The notes under the pieces are model-generated. The model worked only from the letters and a program-made list of their open reading frames with translations. It was not told the DNA's origin and did no database searches. Shown here one piece after another: positions 1 through 6,791 of a DNA stretch of 38,352 nucleotides (position 1 is its first letter; every line of letters begins with the position of its first letter). A program made the translations under genes and the position numbers. The stretch lies in NCBI GenBank assembly GCA_021399345.1, contig JAAFKI010000008.1, positions 1 to 38,352 on the forward strand, read 5' to 3'. The DNA comes from Candidatus Heimdallarchaeota archaeon (GTDB taxonomy: Archaea; Asgardarchaeota; Heimdallarchaeia; Heimdallarchaeales; Heimdallarchaeaceae).

Positions 1-194
1 AAGGAAATACCTGGAGCGACCTGTCTGGAGCAGTATTTTACTTAATTGATGGTTCCGCTATTTCTGTTGATTTATACCCTCTTAGTGAACCTGTAATAGC
101 TGAATACCCTCAAATCGTTTTACTAACTCTACTACTACCTATAGTTATTATATCTCTCTCAAGGAAAATCTCTAAGAAGCAAAAGAAATTATGA
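1..194 (+). CDS. C-terminal fragment of a membrane-anchored surface protein (partial)
   Basis: An open frame (codons in phase with base 3) runs from the left edge to a TGA at 192-194, so only about 63 C-terminal residues are present and the start is outside the window. The end has a polar segment, then the motif EYPQ, a hydrophobic helix of about 16 residues (IVLLTLLLPIVIISLS) and a lysine-rich tail. This layout is typical of archaeal cell-surface proteins held by one C-terminal transmembrane anchor, with the basic tail inside the cell. The ectodomain is missing, so no function can be given. It converges with the prenyltransferase gene on the other strand. Confidence 0.6.
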   Translation, partial: GNTWSDLSGAVFYLIDGSAISVDLYPLSEPVIAEYPQIVLLTLLLPIVIISLSRKISKKQKKL

Positions 195-490
195 AACAAC
201 TGCCAGAAACTGTATAGAAATGGAGTAATACCAAGAATAAAACCTTCATAACTTCCTTTTCTTTACATCCCTTATATGTGAGATAATAGATATATGAATG
301 ACTAAACCTAAAGTCTCTCAACATATCTTCTACTCTTAATCCAAAATAAAAAAATGGATTTAGTAGAAAGCTTGCAGAGAGTTTTTGGGAAAGAGGAGTT
401 ACATTACTTTCGAGAAGATTAGTCAATGATAAAATTCATTCATACTTGGAATCCTCTTGTTTACTAAGTAAAAAAAATAAGAGAGTAATT
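195..490. other. Intergenic stretch between convergent genes
   Basis: About 300 bases between the stop of the partial surface-protein gene and the stop of the minus-strand prenyltransferase gene. The only open frame of any size is on the minus strand. It starts with TTG, has no ribosome-binding site and runs into the end of the neighbouring gene. I see no RNA gene, no repeat and no convincing hairpin here. Confidence 0.4.
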
Positions 491-1429
491 CTACTTCCCT
501 AGAATTATTGCAATAATTTTGTCTACAATAAAAACTAGTAGAAAGGATAAGAATATCCAGAGTAAAATTTCTTTAGTAGTATAAGCCCATTTAGGTTTTT
601 GATTAAATAAGATAGCTATTGATAGAAAAATAGCTACTGCAGCGATAATGCAGCCAACAATAACACTAGGTACATATAATTGATTAAGAACTACTCCTCC
701 GTAGATTAGAGCAACTAAAGCTCCTCCTATCAAACCCAAGAGAAAAAGAAATGCTATTTTTGCAGTGTTCTGTTTTCCAAATTTAACAGCCAAGGTTCTG
801 ACTCCCGCTTCCCTATCACCTTCGATATCAGGCAGACCTTTGATAATTTCTCTACCAACATTTCCTGAAGCTGCACATGCTCCTACAACAATGGGGATCC
901 AAGCAAAAGTTGACCGATAAATAAGATAAGTATGAGTCGATCCATACACGAAAAGAGCTAATACAGTTATTCCAATTGTAATATTTCCCCAAAAACCTAG
1001 TTTCTTTAGTTTGAAATCATATAAATCAAGTAATCCTCCAAAAATGATTGCTGTAGCAACACTTAATCCGTAGAGATTATAGAGAATATCAAGAGTTAAA
1101 GCCACTGCAAGAGCTAAACTTGCAACTATAATTCCATATATCCATGCTGTTCTTACAGAAATTTTTCCTGAAGGTAAAGGTCTATGAGGAGCATTTACTG
1201 CATCTTCCTCTCTATCTGCTATATCATTGAAAATCATTGCTTGTGATGACACTAACATAGCAGCAATGACGACTAATACAATTGGTAATGGGTCTATAAC
1301 AATCCCACTCTGATAGGACAATACAACACCAAAAGCAGCAGCTACTCCTGCAACTATCCCATTAACTAATCTTAGAATTGTAATATATGAAAGAATTATT
1401 TCTTTCTTTGTAAACTGACTCGAAGCCAT
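491..1429 (-). CDS. UbiA-family prenyltransferase, probable digeranylgeranylglyceryl phosphate synthase
   Basis: Integral membrane prenyltransferase of 312 residues, rich in hydrophobic helices. The first Asp-rich motif is NDIADREED (residues 68-76), followed by the N-x-P-x-RPLPSG segment. The second motif is GREIIKGLPDIEGDREAG with D201 and D205. A LYDFKLK motif lies between them. This set is characteristic of the archaeal enzyme that adds the second geranylgeranyl chain to geranylgeranylglyceryl phosphate, a step in ether-lipid synthesis in the membrane. UbiA enzymes of quinone or heme pathways share the fold, so the substrate is inferred. ATG 1429 sits about 28 nt from a minus-strand TTTAAAT box (1454-1460), which suggests a leaderless mRNA. 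Confidence 0.75.
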   Translation of the reverse strand: MASSQFTKKEIILSYITILRLVNGIVAGVAAAFGVVLSYQSGIVIDPLPIVLVVIAAMLVSSQAMIFNDIADREEDAVNAPHRPLPSGKISVRTAWIYGIIVASLALAVALTLDILYNLYGLSVATAIIFGGLLDLYDFKLKKLGFWGNITIGITVLALFVYGSTHTYLIYRSTFAWIPIVVGACAASGNVGREIIKGLPDIEGDREAGVRTLAVKFGKQNTAKIAFLFLLGLIGGALVALIYGGVVLNQLYVPSVIVGCIIAAVAIFLSIAILFNQKPKWAYTTKEILLWIFLSFLLVFIVDKIIAIILGK

Positions 1430-1452
1430 AGCAAAAGAAAGAAGAAAGTTGG

Positions 1453-1460
1453 ATTTAAAA
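1453..1460 (-). promoter_or_regulatory. TATA box for the prenyltransferase gene
   Basis: On the minus strand the sequence reads TTTTAAAT, centred about 28 nt upstream of ATG 1429. That spacing places the transcription start at or next to the start codon. It lies just beyond the stop codon of the small upstream gene, so the prenyltransferase may have its own promoter. Confidence 0.45.
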
Positions 1461-1475
1461 CTTACTATGAATTAT

Positions 1476-1643
1476 TTATTCATCTACTAAATTTATCTTA
1501 ATGTCCAAGGATTTTATTTGCTCTTCTTCCATCCCCTTTAGAGTCTCAGCAAGTGCAATATTAATTTTTGTAAATATTTTTGTTAAGTATTGATTTAAGG
1601 GAACCTTTTCATCATTAATTTTTAGGTTGACATCACTTTTCAT
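1476..1643 (-). CDS. Small protein of 55 residues, function unknown
   Basis: ATG at 1643-1641 and TAA at 1478-1476 enclose 55 codons. The protein begins MKSDVNLKINDEKVPLNQYL and ends SLDIKINLVDE. Short beta-like segments flank a central helix (IFTKINIALAETLKGM). The N-terminal pattern (short strand, INxxxxPLNxYL, helix, then a second charged strand) resembles small archaeal hypothetical proteins that I know only as conserved. No cysteine, signal or membrane segment is present. It lies 46 nt upstream of the prenyltransferase on the same strand and could be co-transcribed with it. It has a balanced composition and fills an otherwise empty gap, which favours a real gene. Confidence 0.55.
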   Translation of the reverse strand: MKSDVNLKINDEKVPLNQYLTKIFTKINIALAETLKGMEEEQIKSLDIKINLVDE

Positions 1644-1744
1644 TGTATCTCTAAAAATAAGAAAAAAAGAATCATGCTATTAATTTTGTCATAGGATCGT
1701 ATTTTTTTTCTGAGTTTAAATAAGAAAGTAGAGATAAGAAGATA

Positions 1745-3001
1745 ATGGTAAAAGTTCTACGAACTGAGTTGATTGAAGTCAAAACAAACATCAATTTAAG
1801 TAGACTTTGCCATTTGACTAAAAATCTCTATAATCGAGCAAATTTTTTAATTAAAGAAGAGAAAAAGAAAAAAGGAAATGTACTTGTTTATTATGAACTG
1901 GATAAATCATTAAAAGGAGAAGAGTGTTACAAACTCCTTCCAGCTCATACTGCTCAACATACACTCAAACTCCTTAGTCGTGATTGGGAAGCATACTTTC
2001 AAGCTATGAAAGATTGGAAGAAAAATCCTAAGAAGTTTCTCAGTAAACCTTGTTCTCCTCACTTTAAACGATCTAAAGCTGAGAAAATAGCTATCATCAG
2101 CAATCAACAAGCAAAGATAGTTAACGGGTGGTTGCTACTACCTAAAAAGGTGAATTTCACTATCAAGACAAGATTAACAGCTAGCAATGACCTTAGGGAA
2201 GTACGGATCATCCCCCGAGGAGTAGGTTACACAATTGAGCTTGTCTATTTCAAAATTCTTCCAAAACAAAGAAAAAAATTTCCATCTAGAAAGGGCGCCA
2301 TCGATTTAGGGTTGACCAACCTTGTCACTTTCGTGGATAACATTGGTAATCGACCAATTGTAATCAAGGACGAGGGAAAGGGGATAAAGTCTATCACACA
2401 ATATTATCTCAAAGAAGTAAAACGAATACAGCAACAATATGCAGAACAGCAAAGAAAACAAATAAAAAAGAAAAACAAGTTGATTTATGGTGAAAAATTT
2501 CTTCGTCTCCGTCAATTATGGAGATGGAAAACCAAAGACTGGTTACACAAGACCAGCAAATTTCTTGTTGAGTTATGGGAACAACGAAGGTTACATACAA
2601 TCTACATTGGTTATAATCCTTTGTGGAAACAACAAATGAGATTGAGAAAAAAGACTACTCAACTATTCGTTATAATACCATTTAATAAACTCATTACTTT
2701 GTTAAAGTACAAAGCTGAAGAGAAGGGGATAAAGGTTGAATTGGTGGAAGAATCGTATACATCAAAATGTAGTTTCCTTGATAATGAAATTTCTCAGAAA
2801 CACACCTTGTATGCTGGAAAAAGAGTAAAAAGAGGATTATTCCGTTCTGCTTCAGGGATTCTGATTAATGCTGATGTTAATGCTGCATTCAATATTTTAC
2901 TGAAAGGCGATCCGCAAGCACTTCTTCCAAGAAGTGTGGGCGGGGTAGGAGGGTACGTGGTTTACCCCCTTAGAGTGAGCTACCCAGCTATGATTCTCTA
3001 A
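1745..3001 (+). CDS. tnpB: TnpB-family RNA-guided nuclease homologue (IS200/IS605-type OrfB), copy 1
   Basis: A complete 418-residue TnpB-like protein. Visible landmarks are an N-terminal Arg/Lys-rich domain with LYNRANF, the RuvC-I segment GAIDLGLTNLVTFVDN with the catalytic Asp, and the C-terminal RuvC-III segment INADVNAAFNIL with its Asp. The usual RuvC-II Glu is not seen: the segment reads IYIGYNPLWKQ. The usual CxxC...CxxC zinc finger is reduced to TSKCSFLDNE. Both traits mark a widespread TnpB subgroup rather than decay, since the frame is intact. Known TnpB proteins cut DNA guided by an RNA made from the element's 3' end. No TnpA transposase is present. Copy 2 at the right edge is roughly half identical. 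Confidence 0.85.
   Translation: MVKVLRTELIEVKTNINLSRLCHLTKNLYNRANFLIKEEKKKKGNVLVYYELDKSLKGEECYKLLPAHTAQHTLKLLSRDWEAYFQAMKDWKKNPKKFLSKPCSPHFKRSKAEKIAIISNQQAKIVNGWLLLPKKVNFTIKTRLTASNDLREVRIIPRGVGYTIELVYFKILPKQRKKFPSRKGAIDLGLTNLVTFVDNIGNRPIVIKDEGKGIKSITQYYLKEVKRIQQQYAEQQRKQIKKKNKLIYGEKFLRLRQLWRWKTKDWLHKTSKFLVELWEQRRLHTIYIGYNPLWKQQMRLRKKTTQLFVIIPFNKLITLLKYKAEEKGIKVELVEESYTSKCSFLDNEISQKHTLYAGKRVKRGLFRSASGILINADVNAAFNILLKGDPQALLPRSVGGVGGYVVYPLRVSYPAMIL
1745..3001 (+). mobile_element. TnpB-only insertion element (IS1341-like), ends not resolved
   Basis: A stand-alone tnpB gene lies on the plus strand between two minus-strand gene blocks, with no tnpA partner. I could not find terminal repeats or define the ends, so the coordinates are those of the gene. 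The right end probably lies shortly after the stop codon, where GC-rich hairpin-forming sequence gives way to AT-rich DNA. Confidence 0.45.
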
Positions 3002-3010
3002 GAAAGATAC
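2935..3010 (+). ncRNA. Possible omega-RNA-like structured RNA at the tnpB 3' end
   Basis: The last 70 or so bases of tnpB are unusually GC-rich for this DNA and can fold. GGGTAG (2943-2948) pairs with CTACCC (2980-2985). Nested inside, GGGTA (2951-2955) pairs with TACCC (2963-2967) around a 7-base loop. TTAGAG (2970-2975) can alternatively pair with CTCTAA (2996-3001). The start of this region (GGGGTAGGAGG, then TACGTG) recurs almost exactly in the second tnpB copy near 38332-38350. In known TnpB elements the guide RNA overlaps the 3' end of the gene. The RNA itself is inferred, and its 3' limit is unknown. Confidence 0.35.
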
Positions 3011-3102
3011 TGTTCATATGCAACTATGACAAAGTCAAATCATGTAAAGGTTTACTTAAACTTTTTAAAAAATATATAAAGTGTCTAGTATATCCAGATA
3101 AA

Positions 3103-3174
3103 ATGAAACTAAAGCAAGTAATAACTTCCGTAATTGGTTTCGTATTGAGAAATTCAAAACTGAAACAAATTTGA
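3103..3174 (+). CDS. Possible 23-residue micro-ORF behind a good TATA box
   Basis: ATG 3103 opens a 23-codon frame ending in TGA 3174. The product has a basic start (MKLKQ), a short hydrophobic core (VITSVIGFVL) and a basic end. A clear TATA-like ATATATAAAG lies at 3072-3081, about 27 nt upstream, exactly the distance for a leaderless mRNA. It could be a microprotein, the remnant of a gene cut by the neighbouring element, or chance in AT-rich DNA. The promoter is the stronger part of the evidence. Confidence 0.22.
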   Translation: MKLKQVITSVIGFVLRNSKLKQI

Positions 3175-3247
3175 TAATTCATAGAATCAAATAAAAACAT
3201 AAATACAATAAAAATTAAAAAAATAAAACTGAAAAGAATACTCTTCC

Positions 3248-4042
3248 TTACTTTAGTTTAATTGTTGGATTAGGGTCATCCTTTCCATGCATTTCTATTT
3301 CAACAAGCCCCGCAGACTCTAGCATCTGTACATATCTTAAGATTGCATGTGTTGAAGATCCAGTTGACATAGCTAGTCTTTTTAGTTCAATTACTTTAAA
3401 TTTCTCTAGAGTTGACAACCAGCTATAAGATGGATCTTTTTCTGCTATAATTTGAAATCTTCTTAGGGCTTCTTCTTTGTCCCTTAATTCAGTTTTAATA
3501 TGTTCCAATCTTGAAGAATCTGATAATAGTTCGTTGTATTTATTCTCAATTGTTGCCTTCTCATCTTTTACTTCTTCAAACTGAGCTTCAATTTCTGATT
3601 TAGCGCTTTCCATCTCTGAAACGCTTTCTCTCAGTTTGTCGATTGTATGTTGCTTATCTTGATAATCTTCTGATTTTTCATTCAATTCTCTTTGAGCATT
3701 AGCTAAATCAGTTTCTTTAGTCATAGAATCATTTTTTAGCTCTTGAACCTCATTTGTCAAATTCTCTTTTTCTTGTTTGACTTGAGCATTTTCTTCCTTC
3801 AGAGTGTTCAATTCGTTTTCTAGATTAGCTTTAATTGATTCAATGTCAGCTAATTCTGCTGCTTTTTCCTTAAGATTATCTAATTCTTGTTGTAAGGCAT
3901 TGTTCTTCTCTGAGAGTTCACTATTGCCATTTTCTAACTCTTCAATTCTGGTTTGTAAGTTTTGTATTTTATTTTCTAGCTCTGTGATTTTTATCGCATC
4001 ACTGACTGAAATGCTTCCATTTTCTTCTGCCAAATTACTCAC
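3248..4042 (-). CDS. Coiled-coil protein with C-terminal winged-helix-like domain
   Basis: About 264 residues if the GTG at 4042 is used; a TTG lies one codon upstream. Residues from about 15 to 195 are a near-continuous heptad-rich coiled coil, dense in Glu, Lys, Leu and Asn. The last 60 residues (from about YSWLSTLEKFKVIELKRLA) look like a small winged helix-turn-helix, with helices, then a STHAILRYVQMLESAGLVEIE recognition-like segment. No catalytic motif, signal peptide or membrane segment is seen. It sits 72 nt downstream of radA on the same strand, so a link to DNA metabolism is possible but only inferred. Similar architecture could serve a cytoskeletal or chromosome-associated scaffold. 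Confidence 0.75.
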   Translation of the reverse strand: MSNLAEENGSISVSDAIKITELENKIQNLQTRIEELENGNSELSEKNNALQQELDNLKEKAAELADIESIKANLENELNTLKEENAQVKQEKENLTNEVQELKNDSMTKETDLANAQRELNEKSEDYQDKQHTIDKLRESVSEMESAKSEIEAQFEEVKDEKATIENKYNELLSDSSRLEHIKTELRDKEEALRRFQIIAEKDPSYSWLSTLEKFKVIELKRLAMSTGSSTHAILRYVQMLESAGLVEIEMHGKDDPNPTIKLK

Positions 4043-4114
4043 CAATAGGTTTAGAAATTATGTTCTTTCTAACAAACAGATTTGATTTCATGTTATTAAA
4101 AGATTCTGAATGTG

Positions 4115-5239
4115 TTAAGTGGAATCTTTAGGGTCAGTTATACCCTCGGCTGAGATGCTGAAAACTGTTTCAATCTCTGGGATATGGGGGCTGTCAATTA
4201 CACGAGCAATCCTTTTTTCACCTTTTCCTTTTCGTAAGAAAACTCGAGTAGTACATGAATGAGCTACAATATGTCCTCCTATTGGGAAAGTAGTTTCTCC
4301 ATAAAGAACATCTGGTTTAGATAACACTTGGTTAGTTGCGACAACTGCTACATCATATACTTCAGCTAATCTGAGGAGTTGATGTAGGTATTTGTTGAGT
4401 TTTTGTTGTCTCTCAAGTAGTGAACCTCTACCCGCGTATTCTGCCCTGAAATGGCTGGTTAAGGAATCAATAATCAACAATTTTACATTTTTTTCTTTAA
4501 TAAGCTTCGGGCTTTCAAGAACCAAAACCATTTGATGATCAGAGTTGTATGCCCTTCCAACATGAATACGATTTAATACTTCTTCAGCTTGAGCACCGAA
4601 GCGTTCACAGATTTGCATTATTCTCTCAGGTCTGAAAGTTCCCTCAGTGTCAACATAAATAACACCTGATTCAAGTCCACCCAATTTTTTATCCATTGCT
4701 GTCATAACGCATAGTTGAAAACAAATTTGTGTTTTTCCTGTTCTGAATTCACCAGAGATTTCTGTCAAAGAACTTGTTTCAATTCCACCTGCTAATAGAC
4801 CATCTAGAGCTTTGCTTCCAGTAGGTATTTTTACCAATTCTTCTCTTACCTTGAGCAATTCTTTCGCATTTCTGAACCCTATTCCTACTTGACTTCTAGC
4901 TGCAGTAATTAACCTCTTGGCCGTTTGTTCCCCAATCTCGCAATGTTCAACAAGTTCTATTGGTGATGCGTGAGCAACAGCTGCTAAAGTAATATAACCC
5001 GCAGACATTAGTTTATCAGCAACAGCAGGACCAATTCCTGGTATTCGATTTACTGCAACATCACTGAGGTCTTTATCTTCCTTCTGAGCTACTTTTGGTC
5101 TTTGTTTAGGGAGTATTTCCTCAATCCAATCTTCAGGATCTTTTTTTACATTTTTTTCTGGAGTCTTGCTAGTTGGAGGTTTTTTCTGAGGAGTCTTTTT
5201 TATTTTTGTTGTTTTAGGGGGTTCTTCTTTCTTTGACAT
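4115..5239 (-). CDS. radA: DNA repair and recombination protein RadA
   Basis: Archaeal RecA/Rad51-family recombinase, which forms ATP-dependent filaments on single-stranded DNA and catalyses strand exchange. The protein has 374 residues. A Lys/Pro-rich tail of about 58 residues is followed by a helix-hairpin-helix domain (RIPGIGPAVADKLMSAGY, from residue 65) and the FxxA-type polymerisation motif in GFRNA (121-125). Then come Walker A GEFRTGKT (163-170), Walker B LLIIDS (254-259), the ATNQV segment (301-305) and the cap DSPHIPE near 349-355. The tail makes it longer than typical archaeal RadA of about 320-350 residues. A TATA-like box lies about 40 nt upstream and GAGAGAAAG precedes the ATG, so it probably has its own promoter. 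Confidence 0.95.
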   Translation of the reverse strand: MSKKEEPPKTTKIKKTPQKKPPTSKTPEKNVKKDPEDWIEEILPKQRPKVAQKEDKDLSDVAVNRIPGIGPAVADKLMSAGYITLAAVAHASPIELVEHCEIGEQTAKRLITAARSQVGIGFRNAKELLKVREELVKIPTGSKALDGLLAGGIETSSLTEISGEFRTGKTQICFQLCVMTAMDKKLGGLESGVIYVDTEGTFRPERIMQICERFGAQAEEVLNRIHVGRAYNSDHQMVLVLESPKLIKEKNVKLLIIDSLTSHFRAEYAGRGSLLERQQKLNKYLHQLLRLAEVYDVAVVATNQVLSKPDVLYGETTFPIGGHIVAHSCTTRVFLRKGKGEKRIARVIDSPHIPEIETVFSISAEGITDPKDST

Positions 5240-5276
5240 AGTTTCACTTTCTCTCTTACTGATAGAATATCCAGAT

Positions 5277-5288
5277 TTATATATATAA
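5277..5288 (-). promoter_or_regulatory. TATA box for radA
   Basis: The minus strand reads TTATATATATAA in the 101-nt gap between dut and radA. Its centre is about 43 nt upstream of ATG 5239. Transcription would begin some 15-18 nt before the start codon, leaving room for the purine-rich GAGAGAAAG as a ribosome-binding site. Confidence 0.5.
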
Positions 5289-5340
5289 GAAATGCTTTTT
5301 TTTAGTTCATAAACTTAATGGACATTTGAACTAAAATCTC

Positions 5341-5826
5341 TTAGTCTTTGATATTCTCATTTTGATACTTTCCAGAGTACCCTTTTGTTGTCTTTGCTTT
5401 AGTCTCAAAAAAGACTATTTGTGCAATCCTTGCATTTTGATAGAGTGTTATATTAGCATATACGAGAAATAATCCTACTCCTCTTCCTTTATATCCAGGA
5501 TCCCATACAGCTGAACATACTGTAGCTCCGCATCTCATTAGGCTTGATCTAGGTAGAACCATTCCGATTGCATTAAGTGGTACTTCTACTACTTCATTAT
5601 ACTTAACAAGATACCCGCCTGGTTTAATTTCCCATTTTCCATCAACTGGTGGGATTGTCTTATGTTCTGGAATATTTCGTTTTGTATTGTCAAAGTCGAC
5701 TATTCCTCCATCTTGTAATTCTATTAGTTCTTTAATGGATAAATCAAAACCTGCAATTTGTGATTGAGTATTGGAATCAATATACTCTTTGATAATTGTA
5801 TCTGAAAAAGGAGGTAAGAATACCAT
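5341..5826 (-). CDS. dut: dUTP diphosphatase of the dCTP-deaminase-like fold
   Basis: A 161-residue nucleotide hydrolase that converts dUTP to dUMP and pyrophosphate, keeping uracil out of DNA and feeding dTMP synthesis. Motifs: AGFDLS (25-30), PRSSLMRCG (92-100), WDPGYKGRG (108-116) and the C-terminal GYSGKYQNEN (149-158) that closes over the active site. In dCTP deaminases the segment after the DPG motif carries a catalytic Glu in a LE(F/I) context. Here it reads VGLFLVYAN, as in archaeal dUTPases of this fold, so dUTPase is preferred over deaminase. It lies 35 nt downstream of the RING-like protein gene and is probably the last gene of the gltX operon. Confidence 0.8.
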   Translation of the reverse strand: MVFLPPFSDTIIKEYIDSNTQSQIAGFDLSIKELIELQDGGIVDFDNTKRNIPEHKTIPPVDGKWEIKPGGYLVKYNEVVEVPLNAIGMVLPRSSLMRCGATVCSAVWDPGYKGRGVGLFLVYANITLYQNARIAQIVFFETKAKTTKGYSGKYQNENIKD

Positions 5827-5861
5827 GTCTCTTAATTCATTGTCTTGTTTTTAATCTTTTA

Positions 5862-6791
5862 CTATTTTTGAAACATTCTTGAAACAAGTTTCTTTCTGCA
5901 GTTTGGGCATTGAGGTTTTACTTTAATCCATTCTACTATATGAGCAAAATGTGATGGAATTTCACAGAAAGGACATCTAATAAAACTCTCCCCTGCTTTA
6001 ATTGGAGACATACAAACACTACATCTTTCATCCAAATCAGAAGTTGCAACTTTCATAGGTTGAGTAGCAGGAAGTTTTGACTTGGGAATAGGTTTAACTT
6101 CAACTTCTATTTCCTTTTCCTCTTCCTTTACTTCTGCTGCGATTACCTCCAACTCTTCTAAGCTTCTTTGGTCATCAATTTCCTGGATAATAATTGGTTG
6201 ATCTATTGTACTGACTTCTACAACACCACTAGGAGTTATGTCACTTACTGACTTTCCAATAGTTGCTAAAACTGCGTCGGCTTCTTCTTCTAATCCCTTT
6301 TCAAAAAGAATGTACGCTGAAATCTCAGTCTCACCACTATCATAAAAATAGCGGGATAGGTTTCTAACCATTTCTTCTTCTCTTTCTGGGGCATATCTAG
6401 AAATGATTTCAATTGAATCTGGAACAAATTCCCTTCCCTTAGCTGCAATTGATTTTGCAGCACCAAAAACTCTACCTGTTTTTAGATATTCCTCCTTTGC
6501 CCTATCATACATTCCAGCTCTAAAGTATTCATCAGCACTTGCGTATGCAGCCCTAGATTCTGGAATCTCTTTACTATTAGTACTTTGTTTAGCGGAGTAG
6601 GTATATTCTTGCTGACTAGGTGAACTAACCCCGGAATGCTGTGCTTGAGGTTGATATGGCTTATATCTTTTCTTTGGAACGCTCTTCTTCTTTTTGCTTT
6701 TTACAGCTGCTCTCGCTGCCACTATTAATGAAATAGCAATGAAAACCAAGAATAGTACTAATCCAATTTCGACGGGCATTTTATCAACCAT
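5862..6791 (-). CDS. Membrane-anchored protein with TPR-like middle and C-terminal RING-like zinc domain
   Basis: A 309-residue protein. A single N-terminal membrane helix (VEIGLVLFLVFIAISLIVAA) is followed by a poly-basic stop-transfer segment and a Gln/Ser/Pro-rich linker. Residues about 85-180 form helix pairs resembling tetratricopeptide repeats (EYFRAGMYDRAKEEYLKTG). An acidic linker follows. The C-terminal domain holds eight potential zinc ligands: C257, C260, C273, C276, H281, H284, C295 and C298, with the W288 and CPNCRKKL typical of RING fingers. The cross-brace spacing fits a RING-like fold with His at two positions. Asgard archaea are known to carry ubiquitin-type components, so an E3-like role is possible, but no ubiquitin, E1 or E2 gene is in the window. 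It overlaps the end of gltX by 8 nt. Confidence 0.75.
   Translation of the reverse strand: MVDKMPVEIGLVLFLVFIAISLIVAARAAVKSKKKKSVPKKRYKPYQPQAQHSGVSSPSQQEYTYSAKQSTNSKEIPESRAAYASADEYFRAGMYDRAKEEYLKTGRVFGAAKSIAAKGREFVPDSIEIISRYAPEREEEMVRNLSRYFYDSGETEISAYILFEKGLEEEADAVLATIGKSVSDITPSGVVEVSTIDQPIIIQEIDDQRSLEELEVIAAEVKEEEKEIEVEVKPIPKSKLPATQPMKVATSDLDERCSVCMSPIKAGESFIRCPFCEIPSHFAHIVEWIKVKPQCPNCRKKLVSRMFQK

Noticed and set aside
172..426. 84-residue minus-strand frame in the left intergenic gap
   Set aside because: It starts with TTG, has no ribosome-binding site or well-placed TATA box, overlaps the end of the plus-strand gene, and its sequence has no recognisable pattern.
5341..5826. dCTP deaminase
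   Set aside because: The catalytic Glu region of deaminases is replaced by VGLFLVYAN, and the PRSSLMR plus GYSGKYQNEN pattern matches archaeal dUTPases of this fold.
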